Origin: CAYLYP01 sp964387795
GTDB taxonomy: Bacteria > Bacteroidota > Bacteroidia > Bacteroidales > UBA7960
DNA length: 19,752 nt
NCBI GenBank assembly: GCA_964387795.1
Contig: CAYLYP010000061.1
Coordinates: 1-19,752, forward strand
Direction: 5' to 3'
Position numbers and translations under genes: made by a program
Notes under the pieces: generated by a model
The model's input: only the letters and a program-made list of their open reading frames with translations
What the model was told of the DNA's origin: nothing
Databases searched by the model: none
Part shown: positions 1-6,719 of the stretch, one piece after another
Layout of the letters: the number at the start of each line of letters is the position of its first letter
Numbering within the stretch: position 1 is the first letter of the stretch

Positions 1-60
1 ATTCGAACCCAGGACCCCATCCTTAAAAGGGATGTGCTCTACCAGCTGAGCTACCTAGTC
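1..60 (-). tRNA. tRNA-Lys (anticodon TTT), 3' end cut off by the window edge
   Basis: Read on the minus strand from position 60, the sequence gives a 7-base acceptor strand (GACTAGG), TA, a D arm with GCTC/GAGC pairing and the AGCTGGTAGA loop. An anticodon stem CATCC/GGATG follows, with loop CTTTTAA, so the anticodon is TTT (lysine). The T arm GGGTTCGAAT is cut at the window start, and the 3' acceptor strand lies outside. A good promoter sits just upstream (78-108). Confidence 0.95.
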
Positions 61-77
61 TTCTTTTTTTGGAGGTG

Positions 78-108
78 CAAAGGTAATTTCATTTGCATAA
101 AAACCCAA
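78..108 (-). promoter_or_regulatory. Bacteroidota-type promoter for tRNA-Lys
   Basis: On the minus strand there is TTG (complement of 106-108), a 20-base spacer and TACCTTTG (complement of 78-85). This matches the TTG-N19-21-TAnnTTTG pattern of the phylum's main sigma factor. The predicted start, about 7 bases past the -7 box, is roughly 10 bases before the tRNA 5' end. Confidence 0.75.
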
Positions 109-524
109 ACAAAAAATGATAATTATTAAAAAAATATTTTCTATATGTGGTTAATGTACTGAAAATTAATTAATCAAGTATAGATTGTTTTATGAACTGA
201 TTTTATTATCTATTGGCCTTCAATGTGAGAATGTACTGAAGGTTTTCTTACATTCATGTTTTCTGTCAGGCAGTTCATTTTTGGGTTTAATAAAACATTC
301 TATATGATGGGCAAATCATCATTTTTCCTCGATTTTTCCAGCATTAACTATAATTCGAATGGCTGTATTCATTCTATTGCCCTGCTTTAGTATTTGTGAA
401 TGTCCCTTAATGAAAGACAATAATTATTCTAACCCATTTTTCAATAAAAAGGCTTATCTGGCTTGAGTAGGAAATAAAAAATGTAAATTCGCATGTATCT
501 TAATGAAAATAGAACAGCATACTT
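109..524. other. Intergenic region without a recognisable gene
   Basis: AT-rich spacer between the divergently oriented tRNA-Lys and the SDR gene. I see no credible reading frame, no strong hairpin with a T-run, and no good TAnnTTTG box for the SDR gene. The only repeat noted is a single pair of the 11-mer AATGTACTGAA at 153-163 and 230-240, which may be chance. Confidence 0.5.
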
Positions 525-1343
525 ATGAAGGCTTTATTGAACGGAAAGACCATATTAATTACCGGGGCTTCATCTGGAATCGGTGAGGCATTGGCAGTAG
601 AGGCAGCCATCAGGGGAGGCAATATTGTCCTGGCTGCCCGAAATGAAGTTGAATTGCAGAGGGTTAAAGGGCTTTGTATCGAAATGGGTGCAAAGTGCGA
701 ATATTTTGTGACAGATGTAAGTAGGGAAGAGGATTGTAAACAGCTTATCGAAAAGACTATTGAAAAATATGGGAAAATAGATGTGCTGATTAATAATGCC
801 GGGATTTCGATGCGTGCTTTGTTCTCGGAGGTAGATTTAATAGTATTGGAAAAGCTGATGCAGGTGAACTTTTGGGGTGCTGTATATTGCACCAAATATG
901 CCTTACCCTATCTTTTAAAATTACAGGGCAGCGTTGTTGTTGTTTCTTCCATTGCGGGTTATAAAGGATTACCTGCCCGAACCGGCTACTCTGCCAGTAA
1001 GTTTGCACTACAGGGATTTTTTGAATGCCTAAGGATTGAAAACATGAAAAAGGGATTACATGTTTTGATTGCATGTCCTGGGTTTACAGCAAGTAAGATA
1101 AGAGAACGTGCCCTTGTAGCAGATGGTTCGTTTCAGGGTATGTCACCACGTAATGAAGGTAAAATGATGTCAGCCCAAAAGACTGCATTATTAATTCTTA
1201 ATGCTGTAGAAAAGAGAAAACGAAAAATTATTCTAAGCTTTCAGGGAAAAATGACTGTGTTTTTAAATTGTCTTTTTCCGTCATGGACAGATAAACTGGT
1301 TTATCGTCATATCAGCAAAGAGATTGATTCTCCTGTTAAATAA
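525..1343 (+). CDS. SDR-family NAD(P)-dependent oxidoreductase
   Basis: A 272-residue classical short-chain dehydrogenase/reductase, probably cytoplasmic, that would oxidise or reduce an alcohol/ketone with NAD(P)(H). The Rossmann glycine motif TGASSGIG is at residues 13-20 and NNAG at 90-93. The catalytic set is Ser142 (in VVVVSSIAG), Tyr155 and Lys159 (YSASK), followed by the PG motif at 185-186. Ala-Ala-Arg-Asn at 37-40 after the second strand suggests NADP(H) preference (inference). Length fits the class. The start ATG at 525 puts the glycine motif at the usual distance from the N terminus. It is followed after 134 bases by an unrelated gene with its own putative promoter. The substrate cannot be told; lipid or ketone reduction is as likely as pterin (sepiapterin-type) reduction. 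Family is certain, specificity unknown. Confidence 0.9.
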   Translation: MKALLNGKTILITGASSGIGEALAVEAAIRGGNIVLAARNEVELQRVKGLCIEMGAKCEYFVTDVSREEDCKQLIEKTIEKYGKIDVLINNAGISMRALFSEVDLIVLEKLMQVNFWGAVYCTKYALPYLLKLQGSVVVVSSIAGYKGLPARTGYSASKFALQGFFECLRIENMKKGLHVLIACPGFTASKIRERALVADGSFQGMSPRNEGKMMSAQKTALLILNAVEKRKRKIILSFQGKMTVFLNCLFPSWTDKLVYRHISKEIDSPVK

Positions 1344-1382
1344 GGGCTTAAATAAAACAAGATTTTTAGGTGACTATTTATG

Positions 1383-1412
1383 TTACATGCAATAAATAAA
1401 TCACTAAATTTG
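1383..1412 (+). promoter_or_regulatory. Putative promoter for the 1478-1939 gene
   Basis: TTA (1383-1385), a 19-base spacer, then TAAATTTG (1405-1412), an exact TAnnTTTG -7 box with a near-consensus -33 element. The predicted transcription start near 1419 gives a leader of about 60 bases. Confidence 0.55.
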
Positions 1413-1477
1413 TGATTGAAAATTTTGAAACATACTTCCACTAAAAAGGGATTTAATCAAAACAAAAATAACCCAAG

Positions 1478-1939
1478 ATGAAAGAAAATCTGGAAATTAA
1501 GCCTCTTATTGGCTTTGGTGAAATAAAGTTTGGGGCTGATATGGAAGCCGTTAAAGCTGTTCTGGGAGAACCAGATGAGGCTGAAGGACTTGAAAATGAA
1601 GAAGATGAATCAGATGCCATTGTATGGAATTATTGGAATGATGGTTATTCTGTTTTCTTTGATGAAGGCTATGATAATTTATGCACTTGTTTTGAAACAG
1701 ACAATGAAAATGCTGTGCTTTTTGGGAAAAAGGTTTTCGGCTTAAAAGAAAATCAAATCATTGACCTGATGAAAGCTCATAATATTGTTGATGTTGAAAC
1801 TGAAGATGAAGCCTGGGGTGAACGTCGATTGACTTTTAATGATGCCATTATGGATTTTTATTTTGATAAGGATCAATTGGTTTCAGTTAGTTGGGGTGTC
1901 ATGACAGATGATGATGATAACGTTGAGTGGCCTAAATAG
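1478..1939 (+). CDS. Unrecognised acidic protein with an apparent internal duplication
   Basis: 153 residues with no signal peptide or membrane segment, very rich in Asp and Glu, including a DDDD run near the C terminus; probably cytoplasmic. I do not recognise the family. Two halves resemble each other. Residues about 14-73 run from 'GEIKFG' through a helix-like 'MEAVKAVLGEP' to aromatic strands 'WNYWNDGYSVFFDE'. Residues about 83-140 run from 'GKKVFG' through 'ENQIIDLMKAH' to 'LTFNDAIMDFYFD' and 'SVSWG'. The first half (FG, V..xLGEP, W-Y, FF) recalls the BamE/SmpA-like fold, but the secretion signal of BamE is absent. It has its own putative promoter (1383-1412) and terminator (1965-1997), so it is probably monocistronic. 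Start ATG 1478 follows an A-rich leader. That it is a real gene is likely; its function is unknown. Confidence 0.8.
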   Translation: MKENLEIKPLIGFGEIKFGADMEAVKAVLGEPDEAEGLENEEDESDAIVWNYWNDGYSVFFDEGYDNLCTCFETDNENAVLFGKKVFGLKENQIIDLMKAHNIVDVETEDEAWGERRLTFNDAIMDFYFDKDQLVSVSWGVMTDDDDNVEWPK

Positions 1940-1964
1940 CTAAATCTCAATCCGGATTAATTGG

Positions 1965-1997
1965 CGCACCTTATTTTTGTAAGGTGCGTTTTTTTTT
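1965..1997 (+). terminator. Intrinsic terminator of the 1478-1939 gene
   Basis: The 9-bp perfect stem CGCACCTTA (1965-1973) / TAAGGTGCG (1980-1988) has a 6-base loop and is followed directly by nine T residues. It lies 25 bases after the stop codon. Confidence 0.9.
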
Positions 1998-2023
1998 ATT
2001 GGATTTCAGCGCTTATTAAACGC

Positions 2024-2053
2024 TTGAACTCTGAAAACAAATGATTACTTTTG
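2024..2053 (+). promoter_or_regulatory. Promoter of the transketolase N-terminal subunit gene
   Basis: TTG (2024-2026), a 19-base spacer, TACTTTTG (2046-2053). This is a full match to the Bacteroidota TTG-N19-21-TAnnTTTG pattern. The predicted start is near 2060, which leaves only about 15 bases of leader before ATG 2075. It also rules out the in-frame TTG at 2051 as a start codon, because that triplet lies inside the -7 box. Confidence 0.75.
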
Positions 2054-2074
2054 TCACCAAAAAATAATAATCTT

Positions 2075-2920
2075 ATGATGGACATAAAGCAACTTGAAAA
2101 AATTGCTACTCAGGTTAGAAGAGATTCACTTCGCATGGTGCATGCGGTTCAAAGTGGCCATCCGGGAGCAGCCCTTGGATGTGCTGATTTGATGACTGCT
2201 TTGTATTTTGAGGTTTTAAACCATGATCCAAAACAATTTGATTTGGATGGTAAGGATCAGGATTTGTTTTTTCTGTCCAATGGGCACCTCTCCGCAGTTT
2301 GGTATAGTGTTTTAGCCCGTTCAGGCTATTTTCCAATCCCGGAGCTGTCCACTTTCAGAAAGCTGGATACCCGTCTTCAGGGGCACCCTACAACAGCCGA
2401 ACACCTGCCTGGTGTCAGGGTAGCAAGTGGCTCTCTCGGACAGGGCTTAAGCGTAGCCTGTGGAAGTGCGCTTTCAAAAAAACTTAATGGCGACAAATCT
2501 CTTGTTTTTTGCCTGATGGGCGATGGCGAGATACAGGAAGGTCAAGTCTGGGAAGCAGCAATGTTTGCCTCAGCACGTAAAATTGATAACCTTATCGGTA
2601 TCGTTGATTATAATGGCCAGCAAATAGATGGTCCTGTAAAGGATGTATTGTGCCTAGGTGACCTTAAAGCCAAATGGGAGGCCTTTGGCTGGGAAGTGGT
2701 TGAAATGAATGGCAACAATATGGCCGAAACTGTAGCAACATTAATGAAAGCCCGCCTGCTATGTGGAAACTCAAAACCAATAATGATCCTAATGAAAACT
2801 GAAATGGGATTTGGGGTCGATTTTATGGTTGGAAGCCATAAATGGCATGGTGTAGCTCCCAATGATGAACAGCTTGAAAAAGCCCTTGGCCAGTTAGTTC
2901 CTGCTTTAGGGGATTATTAA
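2075..2920 (+). CDS. Transketolase, N-terminal (thiamine diphosphate-binding) subunit
   Basis: 281 residues from ATG 2075 (ATG 2078 would also serve). This is the N-terminal half of transketolase, which transfers two-carbon ketol units between sugar phosphates in the non-oxidative pentose phosphate pathway. Visible marks are the SGHPG motif with His29, SNGH (His71), and LQGHP (His104). The ThDP/Mg motif GDGEIQEG starts at residue 149, with its partner DYN ending at Asn180. Length fits the split form of the enzyme, and the C-terminal half is encoded at 4542-5495. The frame is open upstream to a TTG at 2051, but that codon sits in the promoter. A weak terminator overlaps the stop codon. The partner gene is 1.6 kb away behind a VWA gene, whereas the two halves are normally adjacent. 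Confidence 0.95.
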   Translation: MMDIKQLEKIATQVRRDSLRMVHAVQSGHPGAALGCADLMTALYFEVLNHDPKQFDLDGKDQDLFFLSNGHLSAVWYSVLARSGYFPIPELSTFRKLDTRLQGHPTTAEHLPGVRVASGSLGQGLSVACGSALSKKLNGDKSLVFCLMGDGEIQEGQVWEAAMFASARKIDNLIGIVDYNGQQIDGPVKDVLCLGDLKAKWEAFGWEVVEMNGNNMAETVATLMKARLLCGNSKPIMILMKTEMGFGVDFMVGSHKWHGVAPNDEQLEKALGQLVPALGDY

Positions 2921-2931
2921 GCAGTTTTTTT
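2901..2931 (+). terminator. Possible intrinsic terminator overlapping the end of the transketolase N-subunit gene
   Basis: The stem CTGCTT (2901-2906) / AAGCAG (2919-2924) encloses a 12-base loop and is followed by seven T residues (2925-2931). The stem is only 6 bp, so it may be weak. The stop codon TAA (2918-2920) lies in the loop/stem boundary, so translation to the end of the gene would interfere with folding. Confidence 0.45.
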
Positions 2932-3080
2932 GTGCCAATAATAAGATTGTTGAGCAATTATTGTTAATTTGGTTTCTTGAAAATCTCACAATTAATGATT
3001 TTTAAAATCATGAAAAATTCTGGTTTATTATGTTGTTAATTGTAAGAAGGTTTTATTAATAAGCAAAAGAGACGAGCCGG

Positions 3081-4487
3081 ATGGGAAAATCTCAAACCAT
3101 AAGAATACTGTTGTTATTATTAGTACTTGCATTGCCTGTTGTAGCAGGGGCTCAGCATCAGCGCACTTCAGGCAGGCAGGGTGTTATTGATAAAGAAAAA
3201 CAGCAACCACTGACCCGCATACTTTTTGTTTTTGATGCTTCTTTAAGCATGTATGCCAGATGGCAAAGCGACCTGAGAATTAACATTGCACGACAATTGC
3301 TTACCGAAGTGATGGATAGCCTTGAGGGTACTCCGAATATTGAGTTGGCTCTCAGGGTATATGGACATCAGAAAAACTTCCCTCCTCAGGATTGCAACGA
3401 CTCCCGTCTTGAAGTGCCATTTGGCCCCAATAACTTTGGAAAGATTAGGACCCGCCTTAGGACGATTGTCCCCAGGGGAACAACCCCAATTGCTGCTTCC
3501 CTTGAAATGGCTGCCAATGATTTCCCCCCATGCCAGAATTGTAGAAATATCATTGTCCTGATTACTGATGGAATTGAAGAATGTGGTGGTGATCCTTGTG
3601 CTGTGTCCCAAGCCTTGCAAAAAAAAGGGATTATCCTCAAACCTTTTGTCATTGGTATTGGCAGGGATTTTAGGGATGACTTTGAATGTGTTGGCCAATA
3701 TTTTGATGCCTCGAGTGAAAAAGACTTTCGCACATCTTTGAATATTGTAATTAGCCAGGCACTTAATTCAACTACCGCTCAGGTAAACCTCCTTGATATC
3801 TATGGGAAACCAAATGAAACGAATGTCCCTGTTACACTATATGATGACTTTTCCGGCCAGGTAAAATACAATTTTATCCATACCTTAAGTCCAAGGGGAC
3901 TTCCTGATACCCTTATTCTGGATCCATTGCTGACTTATAATATGGTTGTGCATACGATTCCCGAAGTAAGGAAAGAAGGAATTAAACTTGTTCCCGGTAT
4001 CCATAATATTATTGCTGTAGATGCGCCCCAGGGCTCATTGGTTTTTAAGGTGGCAGGCAGTGGCCTGAAAAACCTTCAGGCAATAGTGAGGCAAGATGGT
4101 AAATTTAACACGCTTAATACACAATACTTTGATCAGGCTGAAAAATACATAGTCGGTAAATATGACATTGAGGTATTAAGCCTGCCACGGTTGATGATTG
4201 AGGATGTGGAGGTTTCACAGAGCTATACAACTACAATTGAAATACCCCAGCCCGGTATTGGTGTATTCCGCTTCCCGGGTTATGGATATGGGGCTATTTA
4301 TGTAGAGGAAACGAATGAGCTGAAGTCAATATATAAGTTAAGGGAAAACGTTAACAGTGAAACCCTATATCTTCAGCCTGGCAATTATCAGGTGATATGG
4401 CGTGGGCGCACAGCTCCCCATTCAGCTTATACAATTGTCCAGAAATTTAAAATCCAATCAGGTGTTACCACTAATGTAAACCTGTAA
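3081..4487 (+). CDS. Secreted von Willebrand factor type A domain protein
   Basis: 468 residues. The signal peptide is a short basic start, a hydrophobic run at about 8-21 and likely cleavage after AGA at 22-24, so export is expected. The VWA domain spans about 46-228 with an intact metal site (MIDAS): DASLS (Asp52, Ser54, Ser56), Thr134/Thr135 in RGTTP and Asp163 in ITDGIEECGGDPC. Cysteines at 105, 151, 154, 168, 173 and 203 may form disulphides in the periplasm. The remaining 240 residues look beta-rich and are probably repeated beta-sandwich modules; I recognise no named domain there. VWA domains bind protein ligands through a metal ion; the ligand here is unknown. The gene lies between the two transketolase halves on the same strand, 160 bases after one and 54 before the other, with no clear promoter seen in front. 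A surface or periplasmic role makes a direct transketolase link unlikely. Confidence 0.9.
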   Translation: MGKSQTIRILLLLLVLALPVVAGAQHQRTSGRQGVIDKEKQQPLTRILFVFDASLSMYARWQSDLRINIARQLLTEVMDSLEGTPNIELALRVYGHQKNFPPQDCNDSRLEVPFGPNNFGKIRTRLRTIVPRGTTPIAASLEMAANDFPPCQNCRNIIVLITDGIEECGGDPCAVSQALQKKGIILKPFVIGIGRDFRDDFECVGQYFDASSEKDFRTSLNIVISQALNSTTAQVNLLDIYGKPNETNVPVTLYDDFSGQVKYNFIHTLSPRGLPDTLILDPLLTYNMVVHTIPEVRKEGIKLVPGIHNIIAVDAPQGSLVFKVAGSGLKNLQAIVRQDGKFNTLNTQYFDQAEKYIVGKYDIEVLSLPRLMIEDVEVSQSYTTTIEIPQPGIGVFRFPGYGYGAIYVEETNELKSIYKLRENVNSETLYLQPGNYQVIWRGRTAPHSAYTIVQKFKIQSGVTTNVNL

Positions 4488-4488
4488 A

Positions 4489-4508
4489 GCTGATTTTTTG
4501 TAATCAGC
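4489..4508 (+). other. Small hairpin after the VWA gene
   Basis: GCTGATT (4489-4495) and AATCAGC (4502-4508) form a 7-bp perfect stem just after the stop codon. There is no T-run after it on either strand, so it is more likely an mRNA 3'-end or processing structure, or a poor terminator, than an efficient one. Confidence 0.4.
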
Positions 4509-4541
4509 GAATTTGTTGTAAAAAAAATAAATAAAAACAGC

Positions 4542-5495
4542 GTGAAAAAATATAGCTTTACTGAAAAGAAAGATACCCGCTCTGGATTTGGCCAGGGACT
4601 ATTGGAATTAGGACGTACCAATCCAAATGTGGTTGCACTTTGTGCTGATTTGACCGGCTCTTTGAAAATGGATGCTTTTGCAAAAGAATTTCCTGAAAGG
4701 TTTTTTCAGATGGGAATTGCTGAGGCAAATATGATCAGTGTTGCTGCCGGCCTTACTATTGGCGGTAAAATACCTTTTACAGGGACATTTGCCAATTTTT
4801 CAACAGGAAGGGTCTATGACCAGATTCGCCAAAGTGTTGCCTATTCTGAGAAAAATGTTAAGATTTGTGCTTCCCACGCAGGCCTGACCCTTGGTGAGGA
4901 TGGTGCTACCCACCAGATACTTGAAGATGTTGGAATGATGAGGATGTTGCCCAATATGACCGTAATTAATCCTTGTGATTTTAACCAGACCCGTGCTGCC
5001 ACTATTGCTGTGGCAAAACATCAGGGGCCTGTTTATCTGCGGTTTGGCAGGCCATCTGTCCCAAATTTCACCCCTGCCGATCAGGAATTTGTGATTGGTA
5101 AAGCAATTCAACTTCAGGAAGGAAAAGATGTTAGTATTTTTGCCAACGGGCACCTTGTTTGGGAAGCCCTGGAAGCTGCCAACGTCTTATTTGAAAAAGG
5201 GATACAGGCTGATGTAATAAATATTCATACAATTAAACCTTTGGATGTTGAAGCTGTCATAAACTCAGTAAAGAAAACCCGTTGTGTTGTTACTGCTGAG
5301 GAACATCAAATGTTTGGGGGATTAGGTGAAGCGATTGCACATACTCTTGCTACTTCAATACCTGCACCTATTGAAATGGTTGCTGTGAGAGATAGTTTTG
5401 GCGAAAGTGGCACCCCTTCCCAGTTGATGAAGAAATATGGCCTTGATGCCGAACATATCGTCCTGGCCGCTCAAAAAGTTATTACACGCAAATAA
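4542..5495 (+). CDS. Transketolase, C-terminal subunit (GTG start)
   Basis: 317 residues. It supplies the pyrimidine-binding and C-terminal domains of the split transketolase and completes the active site with the product of 2075-2920. It shows the catalytic glutamate in GIAEANM (Glu61), the SHAG (111-114) and ATHQ (122-125) motifs, and YLRFGRP, which is expected near the phosphate-binding region. The C-terminal domain contains HTIKPLD and TAEEH. The start codon is GTG at 4542. There is no ATG nearby, and the resulting N terminus KKYSFTEKKDTRSGFG matches how this subunit usually begins. The leader is A-rich without a Shine-Dalgarno. It lies 54 bases after the VWA gene and probably depends on transcription through it, since I see no good promoter in the gap. 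A terminator-like hairpin follows at 5513-5550. Confidence 0.95.
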   Translation: MKKYSFTEKKDTRSGFGQGLLELGRTNPNVVALCADLTGSLKMDAFAKEFPERFFQMGIAEANMISVAAGLTIGGKIPFTGTFANFSTGRVYDQIRQSVAYSEKNVKICASHAGLTLGEDGATHQILEDVGMMRMLPNMTVINPCDFNQTRAATIAVAKHQGPVYLRFGRPSVPNFTPADQEFVIGKAIQLQEGKDVSIFANGHLVWEALEAANVLFEKGIQADVINIHTIKPLDVEAVINSVKKTRCVVTAEEHQMFGGLGEAIAHTLATSIPAPIEMVAVRDSFGESGTPSQLMKKYGLDAEHIVLAAQKVITRK

Positions 5496-5496
5496 A

Positions 5497-5504
5497 TATA
5501 TTTG
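5497..5504 (+). promoter_or_regulatory. Putative -7 promoter element for the ECF sigma factor operon
   Basis: TATATTTG is an exact TAnnTTTG match two bases after the transketolase stop codon. I see no TTG at the right spacing upstream, so the -33 half is weak; an alternative sigma factor could replace it. The predicted start near 5511 would place the following hairpin at the very 5' end of the sigma-factor mRNA. Confidence 0.4.
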
Positions 5505-5512
5505 GTTTTTCT

Positions 5513-5551
5513 AAAAAACCGGGTTAGCTTTACTACTAATCCGGTTTTTTT
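5513..5551 (+). terminator. Intrinsic terminator ending one base before the sigma factor start codon
   Basis: The arms 5513-5527 (six A, then CCGGGTTAG) and 5536-5550 (CTAATCCGG, then six T) pair over 15 bp with one G-U wobble and an 8-base loop. With T5551 the T-run is seven bases. It serves as the terminator of the transketolase transcript. ATG 5552 of the next gene starts immediately after it, so the hairpin also occupies the whole translation-initiation region of that gene. Confidence 0.8.
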
Positions 5552-6106
5552 ATGAGTACATCCCAGGGTTTTGACCAAAGCATTTTAAAAAATATAAGCA
5601 GTCCATCTGATAAAGAACGGGCCTTTAAGCTTATTTTGTCATTTTTTGAAAGGAAGGTTTACTATCAGGCTAGGCGAATGGTGCTTAACCATGATGATGC
5701 CAATGATATTGTCCAGAATATTTTCATTAAGGTTTGGCTTCATTTGGATGAGTTTAGGGGCGATTCTGCTTTCTCAACCTGGCTTTTCAGGATTGCATCC
5801 AATGAAACCCTTAACTATATTGCTTCTCAAAAACGAAGACGGCATTTATCTATTGATAGCGGCCTCTCACATGAAGTTGAACAGATGCACAGCCATGATG
5901 GTTTCTCAGGCAATGAAATTCAATTAAAGCTTCATCAGGCCATACAAAAACTTCCCCCAAAACAACGTATGGTTTTCAACCTAAAGTATTTTGATGAGCT
6001 ACCTTATCATGAGATGTCTAAAATATTAGGAACTTCTGAAGGGGCACTTAAAGCTTCTTACCATCATGCAGTAAAAAAAATTGAAAATTTCCTTATTGGA
6101 AATTAA
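5552..6106 (+). CDS. ECF-type RNA polymerase sigma-70 family factor
   Basis: 184 residues. Region 2 covers about 25-95, with the signature NHDDANDIVQNIFIKVW and the -10-recognition stretch FRGDSAFSTWLFRIASNETLNYI. Region 4 covers about 130-180: LPPKQRMVFNLKYFDELPYHEMSKILGTSEGALKASYHHAVKKI, a helix-turn-helix for -35 recognition (described by parts: LPPKQR, Y-EMSKILG, EGALKASYHHA). There is no region 3, so it belongs to the extracytoplasmic-function group that redirects RNA polymerase in response to envelope signals. The N-terminal lead of about 20 residues before AFKLI fits the family, supporting ATG 5552 even though it abuts a terminator hairpin. It is followed by a membrane protein in the anti-sigma position (gap 46 bases) and a Spy/CpxP-like protein, which suggests an envelope-stress module. 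Confidence 0.95.
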   Translation: MSTSQGFDQSILKNISSPSDKERAFKLILSFFERKVYYQARRMVLNHDDANDIVQNIFIKVWLHLDEFRGDSAFSTWLFRIASNETLNYIASQKRRRHLSIDSGLSHEVEQMHSHDGFSGNEIQLKLHQAIQKLPPKQRMVFNLKYFDELPYHEMSKILGTSEGALKASYHHAVKKIENFLIGN

Positions 6107-6152
6107 ACCTTTTCATCAATCATTAGTCAAACCATTAAAAGAACGCAATCAG

Positions 6153-6683
6153 ATGTCATTATCAGGAAAAAATACAAGACAAAAGATAAGCCCTGAAACC
6201 CAAAAAGCTTTTAAAAACAGCGCTGAGGCTTTTAAGGTCCCTGAGGGTTATTTTGAAAAGTTACAGAATGAAATTCTTGAGAAGTGTGTGATTGATAAGC
6301 CAATTACAAAAACCAGGTTTGTCATGCTGCCAAAAAGAAAAACTTTCGCAGTGGCTGCTTCAATTGGTATTTTAATTCTCGCCTTTTCGTTTTTGTATTT
6401 GTATCAAAAAAAGCAGGATAGACTATTGGCTGAGACCTATGAAGTTGAAACCCAATACCTGCTTGGCTTTATTGATGAGAACCTCGAATCTGTTGATGAG
6501 TATATCAGCCAGGATGATGAATTTTGGGATGATGGGAGCAATGTAGTCAACATAACAGATACAAAGGTTCAAGAGCCAGAGGTGCTTATTGATGAAGTAA
6601 ATGATGATGAAGAGATACTGATTGATTTCATTGAGGATGATGAATTGCTTATGTATGAATACCTTAATGAAAATGGTATTTGA
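6153..6683 (+). CDS. Single-pass membrane protein in the anti-sigma position
   Basis: 176 residues from ATG 6153; the frame is open further upstream only to a TTG inside the sigma factor gene. The N-terminal part is hydrophilic with the motif VPEGYFEKL (29-37), which I associate with proteins encoded next to ECF sigma factors in Bacteroidota. One transmembrane helix is at about 64-84, preceded by basic residues (KRK), giving an N-in orientation. The C-terminal 90 residues are strikingly acidic and would lie in the periplasm. Layout (cytoplasmic N domain, one helix, periplasmic tail, directly after the sigma gene) is that of an anti-sigma or sensor protein. I see no clear zinc anti-sigma motif (no HxxxCxxC), so the anti-sigma role is inference from position. 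The acidic tail could bind metal ions or the basic protein encoded next. Confidence 0.7.
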   Translation: MSLSGKNTRQKISPETQKAFKNSAEAFKVPEGYFEKLQNEILEKCVIDKPITKTRFVMLPKRKTFAVAASIGILILAFSFLYLYQKKQDRLLAETYEVETQYLLGFIDENLESVDEYISQDDEFWDDGSNVVNITDTKVQEPEVLIDEVNDDEEILIDFIEDDELLMYEYLNENGI

Positions 6684-6719
6684 TAATAAGCTTGATTTTT
6701 AATTTAAAAACCAAAAGAA

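Noticed and set aside
1..60. tRNA-Lys as an integration site of a mobile element
   Set aside because: No integrase, transposase or direct repeat of the tRNA 3' end is visible in the window, and the 3' end of the tRNA lies outside it.
153..240. Direct repeat AATGTACTGAA at 153-163 and 230-240
   Set aside because: Only two copies of an AT-rich 11-mer in an AT-rich spacer, with no flanking inverted repeats or nearby gene that explains it; chance is likely.
525..1343. SDR gene as sepiapterin reductase of the PTPS-FolE pathway
   Set aside because: It is 17 kb away on the other strand, and nothing in its sequence points to pterin binding; general SDR is the safer call.
2936..2963. Hairpin CAATAAT / ATTATTG after the transketolase N-subunit gene
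   Set aside because: AT-only 7-bp stem with a 14-base loop and no T-run; unlikely to be functional.
6081..6152. TTG start for the anti-sigma-position protein inside the sigma factor gene
   Set aside because: The extra 24 residues come from the alternative frame of the sigma gene and have no family support; ATG 6153 lies after the sigma stop.
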